Source: Paenibacillus baekrokdamisoli (GTDB lineage Bacteria; Bacillota; Bacilli; Paenibacillales; Paenibacillaceae). Taken from it: 64,000 nucleotides of DNA. Within the stretch, counting starts at the first letter, position 1. Each line of letters opens with the position of its first letter. The translations under genes and the position numbers were made by a program. Below, in pieces: positions 43,851 to 52,961 of the stretch. The notes beneath the pieces are model-generated. The model saw only the letters and a program-made list of their open reading frames with translations. It searched no databases and had not been told where the DNA came from. The stretch spans positions 310,001 through 374,000 of the forward strand of contig NZ_AP019308.1 in assembly GCF_003945345.1 (NCBI RefSeq), read 5' to 3'.

Positions 43851-44810
43851 ATGCTTGAAGTGCCATCGGCGGGTCAGCCTTACGCAGCCACAGGGGAGCT
43901 TGGGAAAAGTCTGAAATCAAGCTCTGGCAAAAATTTCGATCGCAAAAAAAGGCTCTCTTTCTATAATAAAACGTTTAAAATAGCCTGTATTGCTTGTGCG
44001 ATCTTTGTTTGTTTGATTTTGTTCTCCATCTTGTTCCTCATGGGACGTACGGGCATTCTCACCTTTGAAACGGTTTCGGTTAAGGATTTCTTCTTCTCCA
44101 CCGAATGGGTGCCTGAGAATGATCAATATGGAGCGTTCGTCTTTATTTTTGGCACGTTCGCGCTGACTCTTCTAACGATGGTGATCTCGATACCGCTATC
44201 TGTTCTCATCGCTGTCTTTCTCGCAGAAATGACGCCGCCTTGGCTCAAAACGATGCTGCGTCCGATTCTCGATCTTCTCGTTGGTATACCTTCGGTTGTC
44301 TACGGCTTCCTGGGGTTGACGATCCTTATCCCGATGCTGCGTTCGATTACCGGAACAAGTATGGGAGATGGTATTCTAGCTGCCGCAGTCGTGCTGACTA
44401 TTATGGTACTGCCTACGATCAGCCGCATTACGGATGATGCGATCGTAGCGGTTCCGAAGAAGTATCGTGATGCTTCTTATGCATTAGGTTCCACAAGGTT
44501 TCAGACCGTATTCAAGGTCGTTCTGCCGGCAGCAAAAAGCGGTATTATGTACGCGGTCATTCTCGGTATGGCTCGTGCGATTGGCGAAACAATGGCTGTC
44601 GTTATGGTTATCGGGAATACACCGCAGCTGGCCGATGCCCTATTCAAGCCAACTTCGGTTCTAACAAGTAATATCGTTATGCAAATTGCTAACGTTCCTT
44701 TTGATTCAACATGGAATTACGCTTTGTATATGATGGGTTTCATCCTGCTTCTTATTTCATTGCTCATGATTGTGGCCGTACGTTTGATTCAAAGCAAAGG
44801 GGTGAAATAA
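43851..44810 (+). CDS. pstC: Phosphate ABC transporter permease PstC (system 1)
   Basis: A 319-residue inner-membrane permease. Six hydrophobic segments and the ABC-permease loop YRDASYALGSTRFQTVFKVVLPAAKSGIMY (about residues 204-233, EAA-type motif that contacts PstB) are visible, as is LLVGIPSVVYGFLG. Its final codons abut the TTG of pstA1. About 40 residues of soluble N-terminus precede the first segment. Encoded with pstA1; the ATPase gene is 3.5 kb away. Confidence 0.92.
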   Translation: MLEVPSAGQPYAATGELGKSLKSSSGKNFDRKKRLSFYNKTFKIACIACAIFVCLILFSILFLMGRTGILTFETVSVKDFFFSTEWVPENDQYGAFVFIFGTFALTLLTMVISIPLSVLIAVFLAEMTPPWLKTMLRPILDLLVGIPSVVYGFLGLTILIPMLRSITGTSMGDGILAAAVVLTIMVLPTISRITDDAIVAVPKKYRDASYALGSTRFQTVFKVVLPAAKSGIMYAVILGMARAIGETMAVVMVIGNTPQLADALFKPTSVLTSNIVMQIANVPFDSTWNYALYMMGFILLLISLLMIVAVRLIQSKGVK

Positions 44811-45707
44811 TTGCGTTCAGAGATCAAATCACCCTCAAATCCATTTAGCTCAAGCAAAAGCATGAATCATATCAACAATCGCTTGTTTACCATCCTTGTT
44901 TGGATAGTGGGCATCGTTACCATTTTATTTATTTGTGGACTCTTATTTCTAATTTTGCAAAAAGGGCTCCCTAAGCTGGACTTCTCATTCCTCTATGGGC
45001 TGCCAAGTGAAATTGACGAAGGCGGAGGAATCGGGCCGGCATTGTTCAATTCCTTCTATGTACTCATTATTTCACTTATTATCTCGATTCCGCTTGGCAT
45101 GGCGGCAGGCATATATTTGGCTGAATTCGCGCCAGCTAACAAATTTATTGCTTTCATTCGTATATGTGTCGAGGGGCTTGCTTCTGTACCTTCCATTATT
45201 TTCGGTTTGTTCGGGATCGCCATCTTTGTAGAAGCGATGGGTGTTGGGCTAACCATTCTCGGCGGTGCTGTTAGCTTGGCCTTCCTGAACCTGCCTGTTC
45301 TTACTCGCGTAACGGAAGAAGCGCTGCGAGCGGTTCCTCAGGAGATGAAGACCGCTTCGTTCGCGCTTGGCGGTACACATCTTCAAACGATCCGCCGCGT
45401 TCTTATCCCTGTTGCATTGAACGGGATCATTACTGGTATTTGTCTAGTTGCAGGTAGAGCATTTGGTGAAAGTGCTGTAATCATACTTACGGCTGGTGTT
45501 TCTACATCCGGCGAAATGTGGGATTTCAGCTTGTTCTCGCCAGGAGCAACGCTTGCTGTTCACCTCTGGTATGTCCAATCGGAAGCGATTGTTCCGGATG
45601 CGCAGGCAATTGCGGAGAAAGCAGCAGCTGTGCTGGTATGCGTCGTTCTGCTCATTAATCTTGTGTTCCGCATACCGCTGTGGATCAATTCACGGAAAAT
45701 GCGCTAA
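44811..45707 (+). CDS. pstA: Phosphate ABC transporter permease PstA (system 1)
   Basis: A 298-residue permease partner of PstC. It begins with TTG 44811, immediately after the pstC1 stop, using AAAGGGGTG inside pstC1 as ribosome site. Landmarks are GGGIGPALFNSFYVL near residue 66, EGLASVPSIIFGLFG near 121, and the EAA loop ETALRAVP..MKTASFALGGTHLQTIRRVLIP-like segment near 180-205. Transcription ends at 45732-45776. Confidence 0.92.
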   Translation: MRSEIKSPSNPFSSSKSMNHINNRLFTILVWIVGIVTILFICGLLFLILQKGLPKLDFSFLYGLPSEIDEGGGIGPALFNSFYVLIISLIISIPLGMAAGIYLAEFAPANKFIAFIRICVEGLASVPSIIFGLFGIAIFVEAMGVGLTILGGAVSLAFLNLPVLTRVTEEALRAVPQEMKTASFALGGTHLQTIRRVLIPVALNGIITGICLVAGRAFGESAVIILTAGVSTSGEMWDFSLFSPGATLAVHLWYVQSEAIVPDAQAIAEKAAAVLVCVVLLINLVFRIPLWINSRKMR

Positions 45708-45731
45708 CCTATAGGGACAAAAAAAATGTAT

Positions 45732-45776
45732 TATCCCCTCTAAGTAGGAACTCAACCTTGGAGGGGATATTTTTTA
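45732..45776 (+). terminator. Terminator of the cuao-pstS1-pstC1-pstA1 operon
   Basis: TATCCCCTC / GAGGGGATA followed by six T. Confidence 0.85.
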
Positions 45777-45787
45777 TGGTCAAAAAG

Positions 45788-46165
45788 GGGCTCAACACCA
45801 AAACTAGTGGTTGACGACGAAGGTAATCAGATACTGAGCGGACAGGAGAGCTCTTATTTCGGTCCAATCGCTGCATGTAGGTGGATTAAAGGACAGAGAA
45901 GACGCTAATCTCCAGAAAATCATCTGAAATCAGCTAAAATTTAGTTGATAGCGGAACCTGTGTCCGCTGAACTTGTTGGAGTCGTGTTTCGATCTGAATA
46001 GCGGTTCCTCAGTCCGCTCAGCAAGATTAACGGGAAAAGCTCCTGTTATTTCTTATTGAACGCCTGAAACGCTGTGTAGAATCATCTATCGGCGAATAAA
46101 AAGCGGCTAAGGCTCGAAACGGGCCCGTTACAAAATAGTCAACCACTGATTATGAGATTGAGCCC
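45788..46165. mobile_element. MITE-like 378-bp element with 28-bp terminal inverted repeats
   Basis: The left end, GGGCTCAACACCAAAAC then TAGTGGTTGAC, and the reverse complement of the right end, GGGCTCAATCTCATAATC then AGTGGTTGAC, match over most of 28 positions. The interior codes for nothing and contains two AGCGG..CC..GTCCGCT motifs. Its ends resemble those of the palindromic element family (for example 55488 and 32591). No transposase is present. Confidence 0.6.
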
Positions 46166-46195
46166 AAAAAGGACATGTAGTACTGTATTACGAAA

Positions 46196-46374
46196 TGCGA
46201 AGCATGGTGCGTAGAAGTCCGCTACACGGACGGATCATTCTTACGATCGCTGTTGTCTCCCTATTTCTTGATTCTATCCCTTAGGGGTAGAAATACGGAG
46301 ACAAAGGCGAACGCTATCGCTTCTTCAGAACGATTCCGTCCGCTTCGCTTTGTTAGTCGTGATGACAAGCACGT
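46196..46374 (-). repeat. Palindromic element family, copy 5, orientation B
   Basis: The 118-bp core 46226-46343 (ACGGACGG / CCGTCCGC) has flanks GGTGCGTAGAAGTCCGCTAC and TTAGTCGTGATGACAAGCAC. It sits directly after the MITE-like element. Confidence 0.85.
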
Positions 46375-46455
46375 GGGGAATGGCTCTATTCATGGTCAGC
46401 CTATTGGTCATGTTATAGTTTGGTGTGAAACACTTTACGCTTGGGTTTTACTTGG

Positions 46456-46947
46456 TTACTCCAAGACTTGATCATTGGGTAAGTTAATGCGAAGCACTTC
46501 TTTATTTGCTGTATCAAACAAAACCACCCATTCAATTAAAGATTCGTGTGAGTCGCTTACTTTAACTGTGCTAATGAAGAAATGATCTTTTGGAATGGAA
46601 AGATTGTAAATCTCCCCTCCAACGGATATTTTTGCACTTCCTAAATTATCGTTTTCACCAAGTAGAGTAACGTATTTGGTATCACCTGACTTTATTATTG
46701 AATACCTGATTTTCGAGGTTCCATGGCCAACATTTTTATTGAGCAAGTTTTTATTAATTCCTTTATCGAAAATTGATTCTCCTATTTGATTTTCAAATGT
46801 GAATAGTACTACTTTTGAATGGCCGATTTCTAATGAATTTTTAATTGAAATTGGTCGGATGTTCGAGAATTGCTCAATAGATCGTTTGATCGCTGGTTCA
46901 TTGTCTCTGATTGGATGTAATTTTGTTTCATTTCCGTGGCTTTCCAA
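46456..46947 (-). CDS. Hypothetical protein, possibly 5'-truncated
   Basis: A 163-residue frame starting with TTG 46947 and without a clear ribosome site; no ATG occurs near its start. The A/T-rich codon use and many Asn, Ile and Lys residues differ from the neighbouring genes, which hints at transfer or decay. Beta-rich stretches (KVVLFTFENQIG, IRYSIIKSGDTKYVTLLGEND, IEWVVLFDTANKEVLRINL) resemble small secreted or phage-type proteins of Bacillus, but I see no family match and no signal peptide. Its 3' end faces the repeats downstream of pstA1, and with them it splits the first pst cluster. Confidence 0.5.
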   Translation of the reverse strand: MESHGNETKLHPIRDNEPAIKRSIEQFSNIRPISIKNSLEIGHSKVVLFTFENQIGESIFDKGINKNLLNKNVGHGTSKIRYSIIKSGDTKYVTLLGENDNLGSAKISVGGEIYNLSIPKDHFFISTVKVSDSHESLIEWVVLFDTANKEVLRINLPNDQVLE

Positions 46948-46961
46948 ATTTTCGGCTTATT

Positions 46962-47015
46962 TTGACACTCCCTTTACAATACTTTGCATTCTAGATAATG
47001 CAATAGTCCTATAGT
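46962..47015 (+). promoter_or_regulatory. PhoP-type promoter of the CBS-MCP gene
   Basis: Hexamers at 11-bp steps TTGACA (46962), TTTACA (46973), TTGCAT (46984), ATAATG (46995), then 9 bp and TATAGT (47010-47015), the same geometry as the pst promoter at 41208-41294. The last two boxes are degenerate. A palindrome TGCATT-6-AATGCA (46985-47002) overlaps them. Confidence 0.5.
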
Positions 47016-47049
47016 GAGGTTAGATATAGACTCGAAGGGAGCGGGAAGT

Positions 47050-48213
47050 ATGACGGTTGCATGGTTAGAAGCAGAAGTAGAAGCAGCACCAGAGGCCCAA
47101 ATAGAAATTCCGATGAACGAGAGAGTGGTATCAGAGACTTCGGTCCTAGGAGATTTTATTCGAAAAACACCATCGGTGGCCCTTTCTCTTACCAGTGAGG
47201 AAGTCATCGCCTTATTTGCCATAACGCCTGATTGTGAATGCGTCGTTGTCTGTGATGAGAAGAATAGAGCACGAGGCCTTGTAATGAAGAACCGTCTTAT
47301 GATAATTCAGACACATCGCTTTGGCAGAGAGCTTTATTATGGCCGCTCTATCGCCAAGATTATGGACTATCACCCGCTTATCATCGACAAGAATACTTTG
47401 CCGCAAGAGGTGCTTGACCGTGCGCTCAGTCGTGAGGAGAAAACGCTCTATGATTGTGTGGTTGTGACGGATGAAGATCGGTTTGTCGGGATATTAACGA
47501 TGGCAGATTTACTTAACATCTCTCGTTTGTTACAGCGTCAGAGTGTTCATTCTCAGATTAGGACGATTCGCGGTGCAGAAGCGATGATTCAAGAAATTGA
47601 TCAATCCGTCGTAGAAGTACATAAAGCAGCACAACTGGGCGAGTCCATGTCCGCAGCAATGGTTGATCTAACCCTTAAAGGGAAGAATGAGCTGAATAAA
47701 GTTACGGCAGCCTTCCACAGCATATCCAATCGGGCAACCGAGCAGGAGGGACAGATTGGAGACCTTCAAGAGCGAGCGGGTTCCATAGGTAAAGTATCTG
47801 GCTTGATTCGTGAACTGGCGGATCAATGCAACCTGCTGGCTATCAATGCAACGATTGAAGCAGCGCGAGCAGGAGATCATGGTCGGGGCTTCGCTGTCGT
47901 TGCTAATGAGGTGAGACAGCTGGCTACCCAGACGAAGCAGTCTGCTGAAGATATTAATCAACTCATTAAATCCATCCTTGAGGCCGTCAAACAAACGGTT
48001 CAACTCGTTCGTACAGGGCGTGAGGAAACAGCTGTTAGCCAATCTTCTGTCAAAGAAGCGACGGATGTATTCGAGAAGCTGTTCCATGCCGCTGCGAATA
48101 ACAGCAAGAGTGCCAAGCAAATTGATACCTTGTCTACGCATGCTTATGAGCAATCGGAACGTGTATCCGATGAAATCAAACGATTAATTACAGATATGCA
48201 GGGCATTCGCTAA
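47050..48213 (+). CDS. Soluble CBS-domain methyl-accepting chemotaxis-type protein
   Basis: A 387-residue cytosolic signalling protein. ATG 47050 follows AAGGGAGCGGG. Residues about 35-165 form a pair of CBS domains ([68 protein letters not shown]), which usually bind adenine nucleotides. A long coiled coil and the MCP signalling tip follow, with [17 protein letters not shown] near residue 265, which contacts CheA/CheW. No membrane segment. It has its own PhoP-type promoter and lies just before pstB1; the CBS pair is homologous to that in the GGDEF protein at 55850. Confidence 0.85.
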   Translation: MTVAWLEAEVEAAPEAQIEIPMNERVVSETSVLGDFIRKTPSVALSLTSEEVIALFAITPDCECVVVCDEKNRARGLVMKNRLMIIQTHRFGRELYYGRSIAKIMDYHPLIIDKNTLPQEVLDRALSREEKTLYDCVVVTDEDRFVGILTMADLLNISRLLQRQSVHSQIRTIRGAEAMIQEIDQSVVEVHKAAQLGESMSAAMVDLTLKGKNELNKVTAAFHSISNRATEQEGQIGDLQERAGSIGKVSGLIRELADQCNLLAINATIEAARAGDHGRGFAVVANEVRQLATQTKQSAEDINQLIKSILEAVKQTVQLVRTGREETAVSQSSVKEATDVFEKLFHAAANNSKSAKQIDTLSTHAYEQSERVSDEIKRLITDMQGIR

Positions 48214-48217
48214 AAAG

Positions 48218-48271
48218 TTAATATGAAATTTACAAAACGAACATACGAGAATGACAATTATGCTCTATGAT
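48218..48271 (+). promoter_or_regulatory. PhoP-type promoter of pstB1-phoU1
   Basis: TTAATA (48218), TTTACA (48229), AACATA (48240), ATGACA (48251), at 11-bp steps, then 9 bp and TATGAT (48266-48271). This would give the separated pstB1-phoU1 genes their own phosphate control. Confidence 0.5.
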
Positions 48272-48363
48272 ACAAGTTGTATATTGAATCGGACGATCGA
48301 CCAATGATCAAAGCAATCTTTTGCTATTGGACGTTTAAGCCACTTTATTTGGAGGAGACTGTT

Positions 48364-49143
48364 ATGCAGACCGCTACGCAATCAGCTGCGCAAACGTTAA
48401 TCGACATTAAACAATTGAATTTATACTACGGTACTTTTCATGCGCTCAAAAATGTTTCGATGGAGATTCCCGAAAAAGCAATCACCGCTTTCATTGGACC
48501 ATCAGGCTGCGGCAAATCAACGCTATTACGTACATTGAATCGCATGAATGACATGATTCCGAATACGCGTATCGAAGGCTTGATTGCTGTTGGAGGAGCT
48601 GATATCTACTCCAAAGAAGTGGACGTTGAAACCTTGCGTAAGAAAGTAGGAATGGTGTTTCAGCAACCGAACCCTTTTCCCAAATCGATCTATGATAATG
48701 TAGCTTACGGGCCTCGTCTTCATGGCATTCACAGCAAACAGAAGCTCGATGAAATCGTTGAGACAAGCTTGCGATCCTCTGTGCTGTGGGAGGAAGTTAA
48801 AGATTATTTGAAGCGATCAGCTCTAAGCTTGTCCGGTGGACAGCAGCAGCGTCTATGTATCGCACGGGCTCTTGCAGTTAACCCTGATATTCTTCTTATG
48901 GATGAGGCTACTTCAGCCCTTGATCCGATCTCAACACTTAAAATTGAAGAGCTGGCTCAAGAATTGAAGGATAAATATACGATCGTTATGGTAACGCACA
49001 ACATGCATCAAGCTGCTCGTGTATCGAATCAGACTGTATTCTTCTTGAACGGCGAGGTTGTGGAATATTCCGATACAGAGAAACTGTTCTCCAACCCTAG
49101 AGATCAACGGACGGAAGATTATATTAGCGGCCGATTCGGCTAA
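48364..49143 (+). CDS. pstB: Phosphate ABC transporter ATP-binding protein PstB (system 1)
   Basis: A 259-residue ATPase that powers PstCA. Walker [13 protein letters not shown] (about 41-52), signature [13 protein letters not shown] (about 157-169) and Walker [16 protein letters not shown] (about 177-191), with the H-loop [16 protein letters not shown] 48364 follows GGAGGAG. It is separated from pstA1 by 2.6 kb, so the operon has been split. The next gene is phoU1. Confidence 0.95.
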   Translation: MQTATQSAAQTLIDIKQLNLYYGTFHALKNVSMEIPEKAITAFIGPSGCGKSTLLRTLNRMNDMIPNTRIEGLIAVGGADIYSKEVDVETLRKKVGMVFQQPNPFPKSIYDNVAYGPRLHGIHSKQKLDEIVETSLRSSVLWEEVKDYLKRSALSLSGGQQQRLCIARALAVNPDILLMDEATSALDPISTLKIEELAQELKDKYTIVMVTHNMHQAARVSNQTVFFLNGEVVEYSDTEKLFSNPRDQRTEDYISGRFG

Positions 49144-49175
49144 ATTAATTATATGAGTAGGGGCGGACTTTCATA

Positions 49176-49838
49176 ATGATGACGAAACGTAAAGAGTTTG
49201 ATCTTGGACTAGAGCAATTGAATGAGCTTATCGTCGAAATGGGTAATCGCGTGGAGAAATCAATCGGAGAAGCAATGATTGCGCTAATTAATGTGGATGG
49301 CCCTGAAGCGGTACGGATCATCGTTCAGGATAAGGAGCTTAACCAAATTGAAGAGAGAATCTCTGAACTAGGTGCTACGCTGATTGCTACGCAGCAGCCG
49401 GTTGCCAAAGATCTTCGTCGCATCCTTGTTGCCTTTAAAATTGCAAGTGATCTGGAGCGAATGGGTGACTTCTCCGTGGATATTGCTAAGGTGGTTGTTC
49501 GATTAGAAGGCCAAACACTAATCAAACCGCTTATAGATTTACCGCGCATGACGGAGATCGTGCAATTGATGACTCGTGAATCCATTCAGTCCTATGTGCA
49601 GGAGAACGTGGATTTGGCTTACAAAATGGCCAAGGATGACGATATGGTCGATGCGCTGTATTCCCAAATCATTCGGGAGCTGTTCACCATTATGATGGAA
49701 AATCCACTTACGATTTCGCAAGCCAATTTGCTGAGCTTCGTTGGAAGATATTTGGAGCGCTTTGCTGACCATGCCACCAACATCGGTGAAAGTGTCGTAT
49801 ATTTGGTTACTGGCGCACGTCCTGATCTGAACTCCTAG
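49176..49838 (+). CDS. phoU: Phosphate signalling regulator PhoU (system 1)
   Basis: A 220-residue all-helical protein of two PhoU three-helix bundles. Metal-binding motifs are D-R-M-G-D type: SDLERMGDFSVDIAK near residue 90 and RFADHATNIGESVVYL near 192. PhoU represses the PhoR/PhoP response in phosphate-rich medium through PstB. It is about 70% identical by eye to PhoU2 at 54685. Terminator at 49871-49912. Confidence 0.94.
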   Translation: MMTKRKEFDLGLEQLNELIVEMGNRVEKSIGEAMIALINVDGPEAVRIIVQDKELNQIEERISELGATLIATQQPVAKDLRRILVAFKIASDLERMGDFSVDIAKVVVRLEGQTLIKPLIDLPRMTEIVQLMTRESIQSYVQENVDLAYKMAKDDDMVDALYSQIIRELFTIMMENPLTISQANLLSFVGRYLERFADHATNIGESVVYLVTGARPDLNS

Positions 49839-49870
49839 TTAAACAATTATAGTATGGCATATCCCTATAA

Positions 49871-49912
49871 CAGATAATCCGAACTTATTAATTTCGGATT
49901 ATCTGTTTTTTA
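49871..49912. terminator. Bidirectional terminator between phoU1 and the LysR gene
   Basis: CAGATAATCCGAA / TTCGGATTATCTG followed by TTTTTTATTTT. It overlaps the 3' end of the convergent LysR gene. Confidence 0.85.
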
Positions 49913-50787
49913 TTTTCCTGAAGAAGCTGCAGCATTCGCTGCATAAGGGATGGATTCCAATAATCACTGCGCCAAGTCGAATACAGCTGCCAGGTATGGG
50001 CTTGTCCTGGGAGAGGAATGACTTTAACCCCTTCAAGGGAATGAGATCTTGTATGAGAAGGCAAAATAGTCATGCAAAGCCCTGATTGTACCGCATTCAA
50101 CGCTAGTTGAGCTCGATCTGTAGACCACTGCGTCTGCAGAGTCACCCGCTCACTGATTTCCCAAAGCTTGATCGTTTCTTGAAGAGAAGTTTCATTCAAT
50201 AGCATAAAGGGAATGCCAGCTAAACGGTAAGAAGGCACAATTGATGATTGGGCTAACGCGTGCTGATCGGGCATGTATAAAGATAAGGGAGACTCGAGCA
50301 GCAGCTTTTGCTGGAAAGCAGCTTGGACAGCTTGGACAGGCAGCGTGCCGGTTATGATTAAATCCACTGAACCATTCTGAAGTTTATCGAACAGCTCAGT
50401 TGACGTGCCGGTTATAAAGGTAAACTGCCTATCGGCTATCTCAGAAACTTGCACGAACCAGTGATCCTGGAAAAGGATAGTTGCGGCCGCATCTATGCAT
50501 CCGATCACGAAGGGATGTCTACCGCTTTCCTTATGCGAATTAAATCGATTCTGAGCTTCTGTATAGGTGCGGTCGATCTGTTCGGCATAATGATGAAGCA
50601 GTCTTCCTGCTTCTGTCAGCATGACCTTGCCGGTCTTCATTTCAAAGAGTGGAACCCCCCATTCCTCTTCAAGCCTGCGCATGTGAAAGCTGACAGTAGG
50701 CTGCTTCATTCCGAGCTCCTCTGCAACCGCAGTGACCTTTTTCAGCTTCTCAAGCAGAACGATAATCTTCATTTTTAATAAACTCAT
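49888..50787 (-). CDS. LysR-family transcriptional regulator
   Basis: A 299-residue regulator with an N-terminal helix-turn-helix (VTAVAEELGMKQPTVSFHMRRLEEEWGVPLFE, residues 18-49) and a substrate-binding domain (VDLIITG; LALNAVQSGLCMTILPSH). It lies between the two phosphate clusters, divergent from pstS2 and convergent with phoU1. It could respond to a nutrient, but no target is evident; LysR genes often control the divergent neighbour. Confidence 0.9.
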   Translation of the reverse strand: MSLLKMKIIVLLEKLKKVTAVAEELGMKQPTVSFHMRRLEEEWGVPLFEMKTGKVMLTEAGRLLHHYAEQIDRTYTEAQNRFNSHKESGRHPFVIGCIDAAATILFQDHWFVQVSEIADRQFTFITGTSTELFDKLQNGSVDLIITGTLPVQAVQAAFQQKLLLESPLSLYMPDQHALAQSSIVPSYRLAGIPFMLLNETSLQETIKLWEISERVTLQTQWSTDRAQLALNAVQSGLCMTILPSHTRSHSLEGVKVIPLPGQAHTWQLYSTWRSDYWNPSLMQRMLQLLQENKKQIIRN

Positions 50788-50845
50788 AATGTAAAAGCTC
50801 CTCTAGCGAATGAATATATATTTAATTTATAACAATCTTAACTTT

Positions 50846-50899
50846 TATACAATAAATCTATGTATTTTTAGCATTGCGTTAACACTTAGAAAATATCAG
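50846..50899 (+). promoter_or_regulatory. PhoP-type promoter of pstS2
   Basis: TATACA (50846), TCTATG (50857), TTAGCA (50868), TTAACA (50879) at 11-bp steps, then 9 bp and TATCAG (50894-50899), 71 bases before pstS2. The -10 is weak, as is usual for activated promoters. Confidence 0.5.
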
Positions 50900-50970
50900 A
50901 CGAATACCACACCTATACAATAGGTCTTGTAAACAAATAACCCGTGAAGACGGAAGGAGAAACAAACGAA

Positions 50971-51918
50971 ATGAAAAAGGTATTGTTAGTTGTAATGGCG
51001 CTCATGTTGACGATCGGTTTGGCGGCTTGCGGTTCAAGTAACAGCAAAAACGACAATTCAAAAAATAGTGGTACAACGAACACAGGCAACGCAGGTAGCG
51101 GAGATTCAGCAGCACTTAAAGGTTCCCTTCTTGCAGCAGGATCATCTGCACTACAACCGCTAGTCGAACAAGTTTCGACTAAATTCATGGCCGATTCCAA
51201 ATACAGCGGCATCACTGTTCAAGTACAAGGCGGCGGCAGCGGTACTGGACTTACTCAAGTATCGGGTGGTCAAGCACAAATCGGTAACTCCGATATCTTC
51301 GCTGAAGAGAAGTTCAAGGATGCTGATGCAGCAATCGCAAAGGAACTGGTTGATCATCAAGTTGCAGTTGTAGCTATGGCAACAGTTGTTAACAAAGATG
51401 TTAAGGTAGACAACCTGACGAAAGCTCAGCTTGTTGATATCTTCACAGGTAAAGTAACGAACTGGAAAGACCTTGGCGGCGCAGATGAGAAAATCACTAT
51501 CGTTAACCGTCCATCCAGCTCAGGAACTCGCAAAACATTTGAGAAATACGCACTTGGTACAAAATCCGAAGATCTTAAAGGGTCCATTCAAGAGGATTCC
51601 TCAGGTACAGTCAAAAAACTAGTTGCTGACACAAAAGGCGCTATTGGTTACCTTGCCCTATCTTACCTGGATGATTCCGTTAAAACAGTGAAATATGAAG
51701 GCGTAGAACCTAAAGAAGAGAACATTGTAACAGGCGCTTATCCAGTATGGGCTTACGAGCATATGTACACGAAAGGCGAGCCTGATGCAGTAGCAAAAGC
51801 TTTCTTGGATTACATGATGAGTGATGCTGTACAAAATGCAGACGTTGTAGAACTTGGTTACATCCCAGTTGGCAAAATGCAAGTGAAACGTGATGTAGCA
51901 GGCAACGTTACGAAATAA
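50971..51918 (+). CDS. pstS: Phosphate-binding lipoprotein PstS (system 2)
   Basis: A 315-residue lipoprotein: signal peptide with lipobox LAAC near residue 19, then a Ser/Asn-rich linker. Phosphate-binding segments are LAAGSSALQPLVEQV near 55, QVQGGGSGTGLTQVSGGQAQIGNSD near 85, and RPSSSGTRKTFEK near 185. ATG 50971 follows GGAAGGAG. It is tethered to the membrane and feeds PstC2A2. Compare the non-lipidated PstS1. Confidence 0.95.
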   Translation: MKKVLLVVMALMLTIGLAACGSSNSKNDNSKNSGTTNTGNAGSGDSAALKGSLLAAGSSALQPLVEQVSTKFMADSKYSGITVQVQGGGSGTGLTQVSGGQAQIGNSDIFAEEKFKDADAAIAKELVDHQVAVVAMATVVNKDVKVDNLTKAQLVDIFTGKVTNWKDLGGADEKITIVNRPSSSGTRKTFEKYALGTKSEDLKGSIQEDSSGTVKKLVADTKGAIGYLALSYLDDSVKTVKYEGVEPKEENIVTGAYPVWAYEHMYTKGEPDAVAKAFLDYMMSDAVQNADVVELGYIPVGKMQVKRDVAGNVTK

Positions 51919-51956
51919 TCTTATTTTCTAAAATTCCATGCAAGAAGTAATCAAAT

Positions 51957-51991
51957 AAGCCAATGAGGTAGAGCGATCTACCTCTTGGCTT
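51957..51991 (+). terminator. Intercistronic hairpin between pstS2 and pstC2
   Basis: AAGCCAA.GAGGTAGA / TCTACCTC.TTGGCTT with a GCGA loop, without a T run. It occupies the same place as the hairpin in cluster 1. Confidence 0.65.
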
Positions 51992-52022
51992 AAAGCTTTG
52001 CTAAAGCGCAGGAGGAGATCTA

Positions 52023-52961
52023 ATGGAGCGGCAAGCAGCCAACAATCAACCATCATCTACACAACCTAGCTCGACTAGAAAATTAGTACAACCGCATATA
52101 TTGGAAGAATGGGTAGGTAAGGTTTATACGACGATTTGTATCCTGCTGCTTGTCGTAACCATCGTGGCCATCGTCTTTTTTGTCTCTTCACGCGGCTTGA
52201 CTACATTCTTTGTTAATGGCGTCAGCCTGGGTGGGCTGCTTACGGGAATGAAGTGGGATCCGGAAGGCGATATTAAGCTTTTTGGCGCACTGCCTTTTAT
52301 ATTCGGTTCCTTCAGCACTTCTATACTAGCTGCAGTCATTGCTGCACCGCTTGGGGTTTGTGCAGCAATATTCATGACTCAAATTATGCCCGGCATTGGC
52401 CGCCGCGTACTGCAGCCTGTTGTTGAGCTGCTGGCTGGTATACCTTCTGTCGTTTTTGGATTCGTGGGGCTAAGCGTGGTTGTTCCGCTGCTGCGTGATA
52501 TTTTCCCAGGTCAAGGAATTGGTATTGCTGCAGGTTCTATCGTGCTATCCATTATGATTCTGCCGACCATTACGACGATTGCTACTGATGCGCTTGCAGG
52601 GCTGCCTTTTGGATTAAAGGAAGGCTCTTATGCACTTGGTGCGACACGCTGGCAGACGATTTACCGAATTGTGGTTCCCACTACGCTGCCCGCTATTCTA
52701 ACGGGTGTTGTTCTCGGGATGTCACGAGCATTCGGTGAAGCTTTAGCTGTACAGATGGTTATCGGTAATGCGCCGCATATTCCACATTCGTTATTCGAAT
52801 CCGCTTCAACCTTGACTAGCGTGATTACGCTGGATATGGGGAATACCGTATCGGGCTCGGCCCATAACAATGCGCTTTGGTCGTTAGCTATGATCTTGCT
52901 TGCGATGACCTTCGTATTCGTATTCATTGTCCGCTTCCTTGAAAGGAGAAATAAACGATGA
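52023..52961 (+). CDS. pstC: Phosphate ABC transporter permease PstC (system 2)
   Basis: A 312-residue permease with six predicted helices. LLAGIPSVVFGFVGLSVVVPLL near residue 138, the EAA-type loop EGSYALGATRWQTIYRIVVPTTLPAI near 201-226, and MSRAFGEALAVQMVIG near 236 are typical of PstC. ATG 52023 follows CAGGAGGAG. The stop overlaps pstA2 by 4 bases. Confidence 0.93.
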   Translation: MERQAANNQPSSTQPSSTRKLVQPHILEEWVGKVYTTICILLLVVTIVAIVFFVSSRGLTTFFVNGVSLGGLLTGMKWDPEGDIKLFGALPFIFGSFSTSILAAVIAAPLGVCAAIFMTQIMPGIGRRVLQPVVELLAGIPSVVFGFVGLSVVVPLLRDIFPGQGIGIAAGSIVLSIMILPTITTIATDALAGLPFGLKEGSYALGATRWQTIYRIVVPTTLPAILTGVVLGMSRAFGEALAVQMVIGNAPHIPHSLFESASTLTSVITLDMGNTVSGSAHNNALWSLAMILLAMTFVFVFIVRFLERRNKR

